Shown here piece after piece: positions 27,965 to 35,884 of a stretch of 44,212 nucleotides of DNA. The first letter of the stretch is position 1. Each line of letters opens with the position of its first letter. The notes below the pieces were generated by a model. The model saw nothing but the letters and a program-made list of their open reading frames with translations, had not been told where the DNA came from and ran no database searches. The translations under genes were made by a program, and so were the position numbers. This DNA comes from Bacteroidota bacterium (GTDB taxonomy: Bacteria; Bacteroidota; Bacteroidia; Flavobacteriales; Flavobacteriaceae), in assembly GCA_012522045.1 (NCBI GenBank), contig JAAYLC010000174.1, positions 1-44,212 of the forward strand, in the 5' to 3' direction.

Positions 27965-28897
27965 ATGCAAAACGGAATTTACGCAAAAATAACTACAACA
28001 AAAGGTTCGGTTCTTATCGAATTGACTTACAAAAAGACTCCCGGAACGGTGGGCAACTTCGTGGCGCTTGCCGAAGGAAATTTGGAAAATACCGCCCGAC
28101 CGCAAGGGAAACCCTATTATGACGGTTTAAAATTTCACAGAGTGATTTCGGATTTTATGATTCAGGGAGGAGATCCTACCGGAACAGGATCGGGAGGTCC
28201 GGGTTACAATTTTGACGATGAGTTTCATCCCGAATTAAAACACGACAGACCGGGAGTACTCTCCATGGCAAATGCCGGTCCCGGAACAAACGGAAGTCAG
28301 TTTTTTATTACGCATGTCGAAACCCCTTGGTTGGATAACAATCACACTGTTTTTGGATATGTGGTCGAAGGTCAGGAAGTTGTCAATGCCATTGCGCAAG
28401 GGGATTTGATGGAGAAAGTGGAAATTATTCGACAAGGAGAAGAAGCCGAAAAGTGGAATGCGATTGAAGCATTCAGAACTTTTACCGGGGAGCGCGAAGC
28501 GCGCATTGCTAAAATGAAAGAAAAAGAAGCAGAAGAATTAAAGAAACTTTCTGAAGGATTTGATCAAACTGCATCCGGATTGTTGTATAAAATCATAAAT
28601 AAAGGAGACGGAAAAAAAGCAGAAAACGGAAATACCGTTTCTGTGCATTATCAAGGCATGTTGCCTGATGGAACTGTGTTTGATTCTTCCTACAAAAGAA
28701 ACAGTCCGATTGATTTTCAGTTGGGAGCCGGTCAGGTGATCGCAGGTTGGGATGAAGGAATCGGTTTGTTGCGTGTTGGCGATAAAGCCCGGTTTGTCAT
28801 TCCTTCACAGTTGGCATACGGCGATCGCGGTGCTGGAGGTGTCATTCCGCCTCGAGCCACCTTAATATTTGATGTGGAACTTATGAATGTTAAATAA
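27965..28897 (+). CDS. Peptidyl-prolyl isomerase, cyclophilin-FKBP fusion
   Basis: A 310-residue protein with two proline isomerase domains. The N-terminal cyclophilin (about 1-160) has [19 protein letters not shown] and [15 protein letters not shown]. The C-terminal FKBP (about 205-310) has [28 protein letters not shown] and [22 protein letters not shown] (read in parts). A charged, probably helical linker (about 165-200) joins them. Both domains catalyse cis-trans isomerisation of X-Pro bonds in folding proteins. No signal peptide is present, so it should be cytoplasmic. The start is fixed by the -7 box just upstream. Confidence 0.93.
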   Translation: MQNGIYAKITTTKGSVLIELTYKKTPGTVGNFVALAEGNLENTARPQGKPYYDGLKFHRVISDFMIQGGDPTGTGSGGPGYNFDDEFHPELKHDRPGVLSMANAGPGTNGSQFFITHVETPWLDNNHTVFGYVVEGQEVVNAIAQGDLMEKVEIIRQGEEAEKWNAIEAFRTFTGEREARIAKMKEKEAEELKKLSEGFDQTASGLLYKIINKGDGKKAENGNTVSVHYQGMLPDGTVFDSSYKRNSPIDFQLGAGQVIAGWDEGIGLLRVGDKARFVIPSQLAYGDRGAGGVIPPRATLIFDVELMNVK

Positions 28898-28913
28898 GCT
28901 TCATTTCTAGTTT

Positions 28914-28954
28914 AAAAAAAATCCGTTATTCAATTTAGAGTAACGGATTTTTTT
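28914..28954. terminator. Bidirectional terminator
   Basis: AATCCGTTA (28920-28928) pairs with TAACGGATT (28941-28949), with a 7-A run on the left and a 7-T run on the right. It serves both the PPIase gene and the convergent redoxin gene, whose stop codon begins 2 bases away. Confidence 0.88.
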
Positions 28955-28955
28955 A

Positions 28956-29522
28956 TCAACTCAATTGGTTTTTCCATTTGATGTTGCAGCCAATGCTGGG
29001 TTTTTGGTCTTTCCGCTGCGGATTGTTGTTTAAAATATTATCCATGGCTTCACGCAAATCACGCCCATTTACAGGAATGCCGTTTCCCGGTCTGGAATTG
29101 TCCAACTGTCCGCGATAGACCAATTTCAAATCGGCATCAAATAAATAAAAATCCGGAGTACATGCCGCGCGATACGATTTTGCAACTTCTTGTGTTTCAT
29201 CAAACAAATAAGGAAAAGGGTAGGAGAGCCGTCTTGCCGTTCGCCACATTTCTTCGGGAGAATCTTCGGGATAGCGCGTAATGTCATTGCTGTTAATGGC
29301 TACAAATCCGAAGCCCAACACCCGATAATCATTGCAAATCCGTACCAATTCTTCATTTACATGTTTGACAAACGGACAATGATTGCAGATAAACATTACT
29401 ACCGTTCCTTTGGTTCCGCGAACATCGCTTAACTTTACTTTTTTGTTGGTAACGGCATCTGTCAGTGTGAATGTTGGTGCAGGCGTCCCTAACGGAAGCA
29501 TCGTTGATTCTGTACGTGCCAT
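28956..29522 (-). CDS. Thioredoxin-like (AhpC/TSA) redoxin
   Basis: A 188-residue protein of the thioredoxin fold. It begins with LGTPAPTFTLTDAVTNKKVKL, the usual opening of AhpC/TSA redoxins. The active site is C46-N-H-C49-P, followed by FVKHVNEELVRI. Later segments VAINSNDITRYPEDSPEEM (read in parts) and ACTPDFYLFD carry the cis-Pro. No signal peptide is present, so it is probably cytoplasmic. It may reduce peroxides or protein disulfides; the sequence does not say which. A -7 box lies about 22 bases upstream. Confidence 0.88.
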   Translation of the reverse strand: MARTESTMLPLGTPAPTFTLTDAVTNKKVKLSDVRGTKGTVVMFICNHCPFVKHVNEELVRICNDYRVLGFGFVAINSNDITRYPEDSPEEMWRTARRLSYPFPYLFDETQEVAKSYRAACTPDFYLFDADLKLVYRGQLDNSRPGNGIPVNGRDLREAMDNILNNNPQRKDQKPSIGCNIKWKNQLS

Positions 29523-29543
29523 AATAAACTATTTTTTAAACTG

Positions 29544-29551
29544 CAAAAATA
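29544..29551 (-). promoter_or_regulatory. -7 box of the redoxin gene
   Basis: On the minus strand it reads TATTTTTG, a perfect TAnnTTTG, about 22 bases before the ATG at 29522. The -33 region has no clear TTTG. Confidence 0.45.
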
Positions 29552-29685
29552 CAAATTTTATAGGTTAAGGATATTGGCTTTTTTAGACCGTGGAAAGCGG
29601 CTTATTATATTAAATATATTATAAAGCGAAAGGGAGAAAACGGGACACTTCTTATTTTAGAGAAAAATTTAAAATCTTTATAATT

Positions 29686-29997
29686 ATGAAAGAATCCTAT
29701 CCAACACTTTCTGATGCCATTCGCGAATTGCAAAAACAAGGATATACGACCGATTTTAATTATATATTGAAACAAGGCAGTGATGACGAATTAAAGAGAA
29801 AATGGGAAGCAGGTACCTTTGAAGCGGTAAAGGTGTATCGATATGAAGGGATGAGCAATCCTGATGACAACTCCATTCTGTATGTCATTGAAGGAAAAGA
29901 CGGCACCAAAGGAATTTTGGTTGACAATTACAGCGGAACGGAAGATCAAGTTCCGATAGCTATGTTGAAACGGTTAAATGTTACGCATGACAACTAA
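29686..29997 (+). CDS. Small conserved protein of unknown function
   Basis: A 103-residue soluble protein: YPTLSDAIRELQKQGYTTDF (20 residues from position 5) at the N-terminus and YVIEGKDGTKGILVDNYSG near 66-84. Similar Bacteroidota proteins are often labelled phosphoribosylpyrophosphate synthetase, but at a third of that enzyme's length and without its PRPP loop the label is not supported. Its end overlaps csaA by 11 bases, so they are co-transcribed. The function is unknown. Confidence 0.8.
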   Translation: MKESYPTLSDAIRELQKQGYTTDFNYILKQGSDDELKRKWEAGTFEAVKVYRYEGMSNPDDNSILYVIEGKDGTKGILVDNYSGTEDQVPIAMLKRLNVTHDN

Positions 29998-30325
29998 AAT
30001 AACTTGGGAAGATTTTGAAAAAATTGAAATGCGGGTTGGAACAATCATCGAAGTAAATGATTTTCCAAAAGCTCGAAAACCGGCTTATCAACTGACTATT
30101 GATTTCGGTTCTGAAATTGGAATCAGAAAATCGTCGGCACAGATTACAACCCGTTATTCAAAAGAAGTATTGTTAAACCGTCAGGTTGTTGCCGTTGTCA
30201 ATTTTCCTGAAAAACAAATTGCCAATTTTAAAAGTCAATGTTTGGTTTTAGGAGTTGTAAACGGAACTGATGTCATCCTTCTCGAACCGGGAGCGCCGGT
30301 GCAAAATGGACTTCGGATAGGTTAA
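29987..30325 (+). CDS. csaA: tRNA-binding protein CsaA-like
   Basis: A 112-residue OB-fold protein from ATG 29987 (an ATG at 29978 is also possible). The family pattern is clear: FEKIEMRVGTIIEVNDFPKA near residues 8-27, KSSAQITTRYS near 46-56 and the C-terminal LVLGVVNGTDVILLEP with GAPVQNGLRIG. CsaA binds tRNA as a dimer, resembles the tRNA-binding domain of methionyl-tRNA synthetase, and is reported to act as a secretion-related chaperone in Bacillus. Its start lies inside the preceding gene. Confidence 0.9.
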   Translation: MTTKITWEDFEKIEMRVGTIIEVNDFPKARKPAYQLTIDFGSEIGIRKSSAQITTRYSKEVLLNRQVVAVVNFPEKQIANFKSQCLVLGVVNGTDVILLEPGAPVQNGLRIG

Positions 30326-30332
30326 ACCAAAA

Positions 30333-30368
30333 TAAAAAATCCGTTTCATCTTTAAGATGAAACGGATT
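30333..30368 (-). terminator. Terminator of the DUF3276 gene
   Basis: A perfect 15-bp stem (30338-30352 with 30354-30368). The T-run is found only when read on the minus strand (TTTTTTATTTT), so it terminates the minus-strand DUF3276 gene. csaA on the plus strand ends just before it but lacks its own T-run. Confidence 0.85.
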
Positions 30369-30392
30369 GACTCTTAAAAATCACGTGAATTT

Positions 30393-30767
30393 TTAAATGT
30401 CTTCAAAGTCAATGTCAGTAAAATCGGAAGAGTTTGTTGCGGTTTGATTTTCAACAGTTTCTTCGTTTTTCTTGTAATCTCTTTGATGACGTTCGCTGAT
30501 TACTTCTTCACCTTTTTCTTCAATGATGAAATCCGTCATTTCGGTTAACACATTTTTAAACTCTTCAAAGTCCTCTTTATACAAATAGATTTTGTGTTTT
30601 TTGTAGTGAAAGGAACCGTCATCATTAGTAAATTTTTTACTTTCTGTGATTGTCAAGTAAAAGTCACCGGCTTTCGTAGCGCGCACATCAAAGAAATAAG
30701 TACGTCTTCCTGCACGCATAACTTTTGAAAAAATCTCTTCTTGCTCCATAGTAAAATTGTCACCCAT
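30393..30767 (-). CDS. PUR-like DUF3276 nucleic-acid-binding protein
   Basis: A 124-residue protein of the DUF3276 (PurA-like) family, typical of Bacteroidota. The PUR-type beta-beta-beta-alpha unit lies about 10-85: SKVMRAGRRTYFFDVRATKA, then DFYLTITESKKF and KIYLYKEDFEEFKNVL. The tail is acidic (SSDFTDIDFEDI). PUR domains bind single-stranded DNA or RNA, so a role in nucleic-acid binding is inferred; no target is known. It stands between csaA (convergent) and the ABC exporter gene (same strand, 68 bases away). Confidence 0.87.
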   Translation of the reverse strand: MGDNFTMEQEEIFSKVMRAGRRTYFFDVRATKAGDFYLTITESKKFTNDDGSFHYKKHKIYLYKEDFEEFKNVLTEMTDFIIEEKGEEVISERHQRDYKKNEETVENQTATNSSDFTDIDFEDI

Positions 30768-30835
30768 AATAAATTTTTGGTTTTTTCTGTTGTTTTGCCA
30801 AAAATCTAAAAAATTTCTAAATCGACCAAAGTAAA

Positions 30836-32593
30836 TTACATTTCTTTTTCCATGAGTTGTTTTGTGTACAGTTCTTTGTAGTATCCTTCTTTTTCAACAA
30901 GTTGCTGATGCGTGCCCTCTTGAATAATCTTTCCGTCTTCCAAAATAATGATTTTCGTTGCATTTTTTACCGACGAAATACGATGCCCTACGATAATTGT
31001 CGTTTTGTCTTTGGTCAGGGTCATCAAGTTGTTTAAAATTTGTTCTTCGGTTTCCGTATCCACTGCAGAGAGACTGTCGTCAAACAAAAGAATTTGAGGG
31101 TCTTTAATCAGTGCGCGTGCGATGGAAATCCGTTGTTTTTGTCCGCCGCTCATCGTGATTCCGCGTTCGCCCAAAACAGTATCATACCCTTTCGAGAACC
31201 CTTGAATGTTGTCATGAACCACAGCGCTTTTGGCTGCGGCAATTACTTCGTCATCGGTTGCATCTTCTTTTCCGAAACGGATGTTGTTCTTAATTGAATC
31301 GCTGAATAGAAAAGCATCCTGGGGAACATATCCGATGCTGTTGCGCAAATCGTCCAAATTTAACGAGCGTATCGGTTTGTCGTCAATCGTCAACATGCCA
31401 TCCGGCACATCATACAACCGACCGATGAGTTCCAAAATCGTCGACTTTCCGGAACCGGTATTGCCCATAATTGCCAATGTTTCTCCGGGTGCTACTGTAA
31501 ACGAAATGTTTTTTAAAGCTTGGATGCCGGTGTCGGGATACGTAAAACTCAAGTTGTTAAAAGCTATTTTTCCGACGATCGGCGTGCTTTCGGGTTGTTC
31601 GTTCTTAATTTCAGGTTCGGTTTGAAGAAAATCGTTAATACGTTTTTGTGAAGCCTCCGCGCGTTGTACCATCGAGGTGACAAACCCAACAACAGCTACC
31701 GGCCACGTAAGCATGTTTACATACATCAAAAACTCCACAAGCGTTCCGATGTCTTCAATTTGTCCATTGATATAGCGTTGGCCGCCGATGTATATCACCA
31801 AAATATTACTGATTCCGATGAGCAACATCATCAAGGGGCCGAAAAGTGCTTGAACTTTAGCCAAATCGACATTTTTTTCTTTGCTGCCTTCCGATAAGGT
31901 TTGAAATTCGGCACCAATGCGATTTTCAATTCCATACGCTTTAATTACGGATATTCCGCTGAAATTTTCTTGAGTAAACGAAGTGAGTTTTGACAAATAT
32001 TGTTGTACGATGGTGCTGCGTCTGTGAATCATCACACTCAGTTTATAAATGACAATCGACAAGATTGGAAGCGGTGCAATGGCATAAATTGTCAGTACCG
32101 GGGCTTTGGAAAACATATAACTGATGACCACGATAAAAAGCGTAATTGTGCTCAGACTGTACATCAAGGCGGGACCGGTGTACATGCGAACTTGTGAAAC
32201 ATCCTCACTGATTCGGTTCATCAAATCGCCGGTGCGATTTTGTTTGTAAAAACTCAACGAAAGCTTTTCATAATGTTGAAAAATGACATTTTTTAAATCG
32301 TATTCGATAAAACGCGACATCACGACAAAAGTTTGGCGCATCAGAAAAGTAAAAAACCCGGAGAGCAATGCAGCGCCTAAAAGGATTCCAATATTGAGCA
32401 GTATTTGCTGTTTGACAAATGCTATGTCTAAAATTTCGCCATCGGTATATTGCTTGACAATATTTACCGTATCCCCGATTTTTTGAGGGACGACAAGTTT
32501 AAATACGGTTGCTATGATTGTAATGACGATTCCCAGGAAAAGACGCCCTTTATATCTTAGAAAATAGGAGTTTAAATATCGTAATTCACGCAT
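30836..32593 (-). CDS. ABC exporter, fused membrane and ATPase domains
   Basis: A 585-residue half-transporter. Residues ~15-310 are a six-helix type I exporter domain and ~340-575 the ATPase. Walker A is GNTGSGKST, the Q-loop is YVPQDAFLFSDS and the signature is MSGGQKQR. Walker B reads ILLFDDSLSAVD: the usual catalytic Glu is Asp. This D-D form is known from one subunit of heterodimeric exporters such as the YheI/MdlA type, where that site is weak. No partner gene is adjacent, so it either pairs with a distant subunit or works as a homodimer. The cargo is unknown. Confidence 0.92.
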   Translation of the reverse strand: MRELRYLNSYFLRYKGRLFLGIVITIIATVFKLVVPQKIGDTVNIVKQYTDGEILDIAFVKQQILLNIGILLGAALLSGFFTFLMRQTFVVMSRFIEYDLKNVIFQHYEKLSLSFYKQNRTGDLMNRISEDVSQVRMYTGPALMYSLSTITLFIVVISYMFSKAPVLTIYAIAPLPILSIVIYKLSVMIHRRSTIVQQYLSKLTSFTQENFSGISVIKAYGIENRIGAEFQTLSEGSKEKNVDLAKVQALFGPLMMLLIGISNILVIYIGGQRYINGQIEDIGTLVEFLMYVNMLTWPVAVVGFVTSMVQRAEASQKRINDFLQTEPEIKNEQPESTPIVGKIAFNNLSFTYPDTGIQALKNISFTVAPGETLAIMGNTGSGKSTILELIGRLYDVPDGMLTIDDKPIRSLNLDDLRNSIGYVPQDAFLFSDSIKNNIRFGKEDATDDEVIAAAKSAVVHDNIQGFSKGYDTVLGERGITMSGGQKQRISIARALIKDPQILLFDDSLSAVDTETEEQILNNLMTLTKDKTTIIVGHRISSVKNATKIIILEDGKIIQEGTHQQLVEKEGYYKELYTKQLMEKEM

Positions 32594-32631
32594 AGGGTCT
32601 TTTTAATCAGTTGTAATATATAAGAATTTCC

Positions 32632-32663
32632 TTTGTACAATCATTATCAAACGCTTACTTTTG
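32632..32663 (+). promoter_or_regulatory. Promoter of the amino-acid dehydrogenase gene
   Basis: TTTG at 32632-32635, 20 bases, then TACTTTTG at 32656-32663: a full consensus match. The in-frame ATG at 32633 lies inside the -33 element, which rules it out as the start and supports ATG 32699. Confidence 0.75.
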
Positions 32664-32698
32664 TACCCTTTATAATACTTTTCTTAAACAATCGGAAT

Positions 32699-33802
32699 AT
32701 GACTACTGAGACAATTCAGGGAGAAGACCTTCAAAAAATAAGTCCCGTGTTTGGTCAGCTTTCTTTTGATAATCACGAACAAGTTGTTTTTTGTTTTGAC
32801 AAAGATACTGGTTTAAAAGCAATAATCGGAATTCATAATACGGTTTTGGGACCTGCTTTGGGAGGTACCAGAATGTGGAATTATCAAAGTGAATCAGAAG
32901 CACTGAATGACGTGTTGCGATTGTCTCGCGGGATGACTTACAAGAGTGCTGTAACCGGTTTGGATCTCGGTGGCGGGAAAGCGGTGATTATAGGAAATGC
33001 CAAAAAACACAAAACTCCGGAACTGATGTTGAAGTTCGGGGAGTTTGTCCATTCGTTGGGCGGAAATTACATTACTGCGGAAGATGTGGGAATGGAAACC
33101 GATGATATGGATCTGATTCGTACGGTAACCCCGCACGTGGTCGGACTTTCAGAAGCCAAAGGAGGAAAAGGAAATCCTTCGCCCATCACGGCTCATGGCG
33201 TCTATATGGGAATGAAAGCTGCGGCAAAATTTGCGTTTGGAACAGACAATTTGAAAGGGCGAAAAATTTATGTTCAGGGAGTGGGTCATGTCGGTGAAAA
33301 TTTAGTGAAAAAGATAAAAGCAGAAGATGCCGAAGTCTTTATCAGTGATATCAACCAAGAACGTATGGAAATGATTCGCGACACTTATGATGTGAACATT
33401 TACGAAGGAACCACATTTTATGATGAACCGATGGACATTTATTCGCCGTGTGCGCTCGGAGCCACTTTAAACGATAAAACCATAGGCATGCTAAAAGCAA
33501 AAGTAATTGCCGGAGCAGCCAACAACCAACTTGCCGTTGAACACAAACACGGTGAAATGTTACGCCAAAAAGGAATTGTTTACGCGCCTGATTTTTTGAT
33601 TAATGCAGGTGGAATTATCAATGTGTATGGTGAAATTCACAATTACGGATTGGATGAATCTATGCGGAGAACCGAAAATATTTACAACACGACTCTCGAA
33701 ATCCTTAAACAATCCGAAGAAAATAATATAACTACTTATCAAGCTGCTTTTCAAGTGGCACAAAATCGAATTGACGCCAAGAGAAAAGAACAAGGACGTT
33801 AA
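32699..33802 (+). CDS. Glu/Leu/Phe/Val dehydrogenase, probably leucine dehydrogenase
   Basis: A 367-residue NAD-dependent amino-acid dehydrogenase, matching leucine dehydrogenases (about 365 aa). It deaminates branched-chain amino acids to keto acids, which also feed branched fatty acid synthesis. The substrate region has GGTRMWNYQSESEALNDVLR near residues 47-66 and GLDLGGGKAVI with the catalytic Lys near 90. The Rossmann motif is VQGVGHVGENL near 182-192. AGAANNQL and APDFLINAGGIINVYGE complete the family pattern. The choice of leucine over phenylalanine or valine is by length and similarity only. Confidence 0.88.
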   Translation: MTTETIQGEDLQKISPVFGQLSFDNHEQVVFCFDKDTGLKAIIGIHNTVLGPALGGTRMWNYQSESEALNDVLRLSRGMTYKSAVTGLDLGGGKAVIIGNAKKHKTPELMLKFGEFVHSLGGNYITAEDVGMETDDMDLIRTVTPHVVGLSEAKGGKGNPSPITAHGVYMGMKAAAKFAFGTDNLKGRKIYVQGVGHVGENLVKKIKAEDAEVFISDINQERMEMIRDTYDVNIYEGTTFYDEPMDIYSPCALGATLNDKTIGMLKAKVIAGAANNQLAVEHKHGEMLRQKGIVYAPDFLINAGGIINVYGEIHNYGLDESMRRTENIYNTTLEILKQSEENNITTYQAAFQVAQNRIDAKRKEQGR

Positions 33803-33821
33803 TAGGTTTTTTTACAATTCT

Positions 33822-34772
33822 ATGTTAACAAGAAGACACATTCGCATCAAGGTCATGCAATCGGTTTATGCTTATAATCAATCTATAAATCGAGAGCTGG
33901 AAACCCAAGAAAAATTTTTAAACTACAGCATCGAACAGATGAGCGATTTATACAGCCTGCTGTTGCGGCTGATTGTTTCGGTACGTGATCAGGCTCAGGA
34001 GTATATGGAGCGTTCCAGTCAGAAATTTCTTGCTACGGAAACAGAAAAAAATCCAAGTTTAAATTTTATAAACAATAAAATAGTAGGCTACATCGCTGAT
34101 AACACCACCTTTAATGAGCTCATCGAAAAAAGGAAACTGGATTATTGGAGTTTTGATTCAGAATATGTGAGCATCCTCTTTCATGATTTAAAAGAGAAAG
34201 CATGGTATCAGGAGTATCTCGACATCCAAAAACCGACTTTAAAAGAAGACCGTGCGTTTGTTTTGCAATTTTACCGAGAAGTTGTTGCACCCAATGACAA
34301 ACTATACGATTATCTGGAAGACAAACGGTTGACTTGGATTGACGATTTTCCGATTGTAAACACAGTTATCGTAAACACTTTGGAAAAAATCAATTCGAAA
34401 AATATGACACAATACTTGGTTCCGGAATTGTATAAACATGAAGACGATCGCGATTTTTCGGTTGAGCTTTTACGCAAAGTAATTTTAAATGAGCAATTGC
34501 TAAACGAGGAAATAAAAGGAAGAACTCCAAATTGGGATCAAGACCGTATTGCTGAGATTGATATGATTATCCTGAGAATGGGAATTGCCGAATTTTTATT
34601 TTTTCCATCGATTCCGGTTCGTGCGACTATCAATGAATACTTGGAAATTGCCAAAGAATATTCCACGCCCAAAAGCCGAATTTTCATAAACGGAATTTTG
34701 GACAAAGTAGTGAAAGAATTCACGGCTCAAAAGCGATTAAATAAAGTTGGGCGCGGTTTGCAGGAAAAATAA
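33822..34772 (+). CDS. nusB: Transcription antitermination factor NusB
   Basis: NusB binds boxA RNA with NusE (S10) and helps RNA polymerase complete rRNA operons. At 316 aa from ATG 33822 it is of the long Bacteroidota form. A short NusB-like start (TRRHIRIKVMQSVYAYNQS) and a long helical insert come first. The typical C-terminal NusB motifs follow near 205-300: RDFSVELLRKVI, DQDRIAEIDMIILRMGIAEF and PVRATINEYLEIAKEYSTPK (read in parts), then FINGILDKV. It starts 19 bases after the dehydrogenase stop. The order nusB - DUF1573 - yajC is common in the phylum. Confidence 0.93.
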   Translation: MLTRRHIRIKVMQSVYAYNQSINRELETQEKFLNYSIEQMSDLYSLLLRLIVSVRDQAQEYMERSSQKFLATETEKNPSLNFINNKIVGYIADNTTFNELIEKRKLDYWSFDSEYVSILFHDLKEKAWYQEYLDIQKPTLKEDRAFVLQFYREVVAPNDKLYDYLEDKRLTWIDDFPIVNTVIVNTLEKINSKNMTQYLVPELYKHEDDRDFSVELLRKVILNEQLLNEEIKGRTPNWDQDRIAEIDMIILRMGIAEFLFFPSIPVRATINEYLEIAKEYSTPKSRIFINGILDKVVKEFTAQKRLNKVGRGLQEK

Positions 34773-34787
34773 AATTGATTACTTTTG
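34757..34787 (+). promoter_or_regulatory. Promoter of the DUF1573-yajC genes
   Basis: TTTG at 34757-34760 (inside the nusB end), 19 bases, then TACTTTTG at 34780-34787: a full consensus match. Transcription should begin near 34794, just before an ATG at 34819. Confidence 0.75.
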
Positions 34788-34839
34788 ACACTTCTGAAAA
34801 CTAAAACACTATAATATCATGAGAAAATGAATCGTTTTA

Positions 34840-35283
34840 ATGGCATTGATGTCTGTATTTGCACTCTATTCTTGCAAGGACAACGCAGCAGACAAAGTAA
34901 ATGAAGAGAACGTTACCGCTACTGCGGAAAAAGAAGCTGATGCGGGAAAGTTTCCTGTAATGACATTTGAGGAAACAGAATTTGACTTCGGAACCATTGA
35001 AAGAGGAACCCATGTGGAGCACACTTTCAAATTTACCAACACCGGAGATGCGCCTTTAACTATTGTAAATGCAAGAAGCAGCTGCGGTTGTACCGTTCCG
35101 ACGTGGACCAAAACCCCGATTGCTCCCGGAGAACAAGGAGAATTGTTGGTGAAATTTGACGGAAGCGGTCAAAACCAAGTTACCAAAACAGTAACCATTA
35201 CAGCGAATACTGAAAAAGGAACCGAGCATTTGCGAATTAAAGCATTTGTAGCTCCTCAGAATTCGGCGACTTCAACTAATTAA
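34840..35283 (+). CDS. DUF1573 lipoprotein with an early stop codon upstream
   Basis: From ATG 34840 the gene encodes 147 residues with a lipoprotein-like signal (ALYSC, Cys12) and one DUF1573 domain (about 45-140), an immunoglobulin-like fold with FDFGTIERGTHVEHTFKFTN and SSCGCTVP. The natural start appears to be ATG 34819, which would add the basic n-region MRK and then IVL. In that frame, however, codon 4 is TGA (34828-34830). The remaining start lacks positive charge in the signal peptide. Export may be reduced, translation may restart after the 3-codon minigene, or the TGA may be a sequencing error. Function of DUF1573 is unknown. yajC follows 27 bases on. Confidence 0.8.
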   Translation: MALMSVFALYSCKDNAADKVNEENVTATAEKEADAGKFPVMTFEETEFDFGTIERGTHVEHTFKFTNTGDAPLTIVNARSSCGCTVPTWTKTPIAPGEQGELLVKFDGSGQNQVTKTVTITANTEKGTEHLRIKAFVAPQNSATSTN

Positions 35284-35310
35284 GATTATTAATATTTAAG
35301 AATACGATAC

Positions 35311-35595
35311 GTGGAAGGCATTTCAGGATTTTTACCGCTTATTTTGTTGTTTTTGGTTATGTATCTCTTTTTGATACGTCCACAAATGCAAAAAGCAAAG
35401 AAAGAGAAAAAGTTTATTAACGAATTATCGAAAGGGATACGTGTTGTAACCATCGGTGGCGTTCATGGAAAATTAATCGATATTTTCGATGACGGCACCT
35501 GTTTGATCGACATTGGAGCCGGGCGCGTAAAGTTTGAAAAAGCTGCCATCTCCATGGAAAAAACAATGCAACTAAATGCACCTGAAAAAAAGTAA
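35311..35595 (+). CDS. yajC: Preprotein translocase subunit YajC
   Basis: A 94-residue inner-membrane protein with one N-terminal helix (about 5-22, GFLPLILLFLVMYLFLIRPQ) followed by the YajC pattern QMQKAKKEKKFINELSKG and VVTIGGVHGKLIDI. YajC associates with SecDF-YidC in protein export. The start codon is GTG at 35311; no ATG lies before the helix in frame. It ends at a strong hairpin terminator that closes the housekeeping block before the CRISPR locus. Confidence 0.93.
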   Translation: MEGISGFLPLILLFLVMYLFLIRPQMQKAKKEKKFINELSKGIRVVTIGGVHGKLIDIFDDGTCLIDIGAGRVKFEKAAISMEKTMQLNAPEKK

Positions 35596-35618
35596 ATAGT
35601 TTAAAAGTAATACTTTAT

Positions 35619-35657
35619 AAAAAACCTCCTTTGGGTCCGCCTAAAGGAGGTTTTTTT
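35619..35657 (+). terminator. Terminator after yajC
   Basis: AAAACCTCCTTT (35621-35632) pairs with AAAGGAGGTTTT (35643-35654), then a run of seven Ts (35651-35657). It also faces the end of the tracrRNA, which is read from the opposite strand. Confidence 0.9.
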
Positions 35658-35670
35658 GTTTGGGGGGCTA

Positions 35671-35764
35671 TAAAAATAAAAACGAGGCTTAACATGTAGT
35701 CTTGCCCCGTAGTAAATGTTTTCACAACGGAATAATCCTTATTGTGAATTGCTTTAAGATTTGT
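35671..35764 (-). ncRNA. tracrRNA of the type II-C system
   Basis: Read on the minus strand, the anti-repeat (35767-35741) pairs with the 5' half of the minus-strand repeat: 15 continuous base pairs from GUUGUGAAUUGCUUU, a small bulge, then about 9 more. AAGGATTATTCCG (35740-35728) follows, a small hairpin of the kind found in Bacteroidota tracrRNAs. The 3' end is a hairpin (ACGGGGC 35710-35704 with GCCTCGT 35688-35682, one G-U pair) and TTTTTATTTTT. Predicted length is about 94 bases. A consensus promoter lies just upstream. The RNA guides processing of crRNA by RNase III and loads it into Cas9. The ends are estimates. Confidence 0.88.
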
Positions 35765-35768
35765 AATA

Positions 35769-35799
35769 CAAATATAAGTAAAAAAATTTAATTATCAAA
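35769..35799 (-). promoter_or_regulatory. Promoter of the tracrRNA
   Basis: On the minus strand, TTTG (35799-35796), exactly 19 bases, then TATATTTG (35776-35769). It points away from cas9 and fixes the tracrRNA strand. No comparable box for cas9 is seen in 35800-35884; the best candidate (TTAGTTCG) has two mismatches. Confidence 0.8.
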
Positions 35800-35884
35800 A
35801 CAAAGTTAAAAATGTTAATTATTTCATATATTAGTTCGCTGTAAGAAAAACTTCCCCCTCTAACTAATTAAAAAGCAATTAAAT

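Noticed and set aside
29686-29997. Phosphoribosylpyrophosphate synthetase
   Set aside because: The label is often attached to such 100-residue Bacteroidota proteins, but the size and motifs do not fit that enzyme.
35741-35767. tracrRNA on the plus strand, reading towards cas9
   Set aside because: The plus-strand sequence after the anti-repeat has no hairpin or terminator. The minus strand has a consensus promoter before it and a hairpin with T-run after it.
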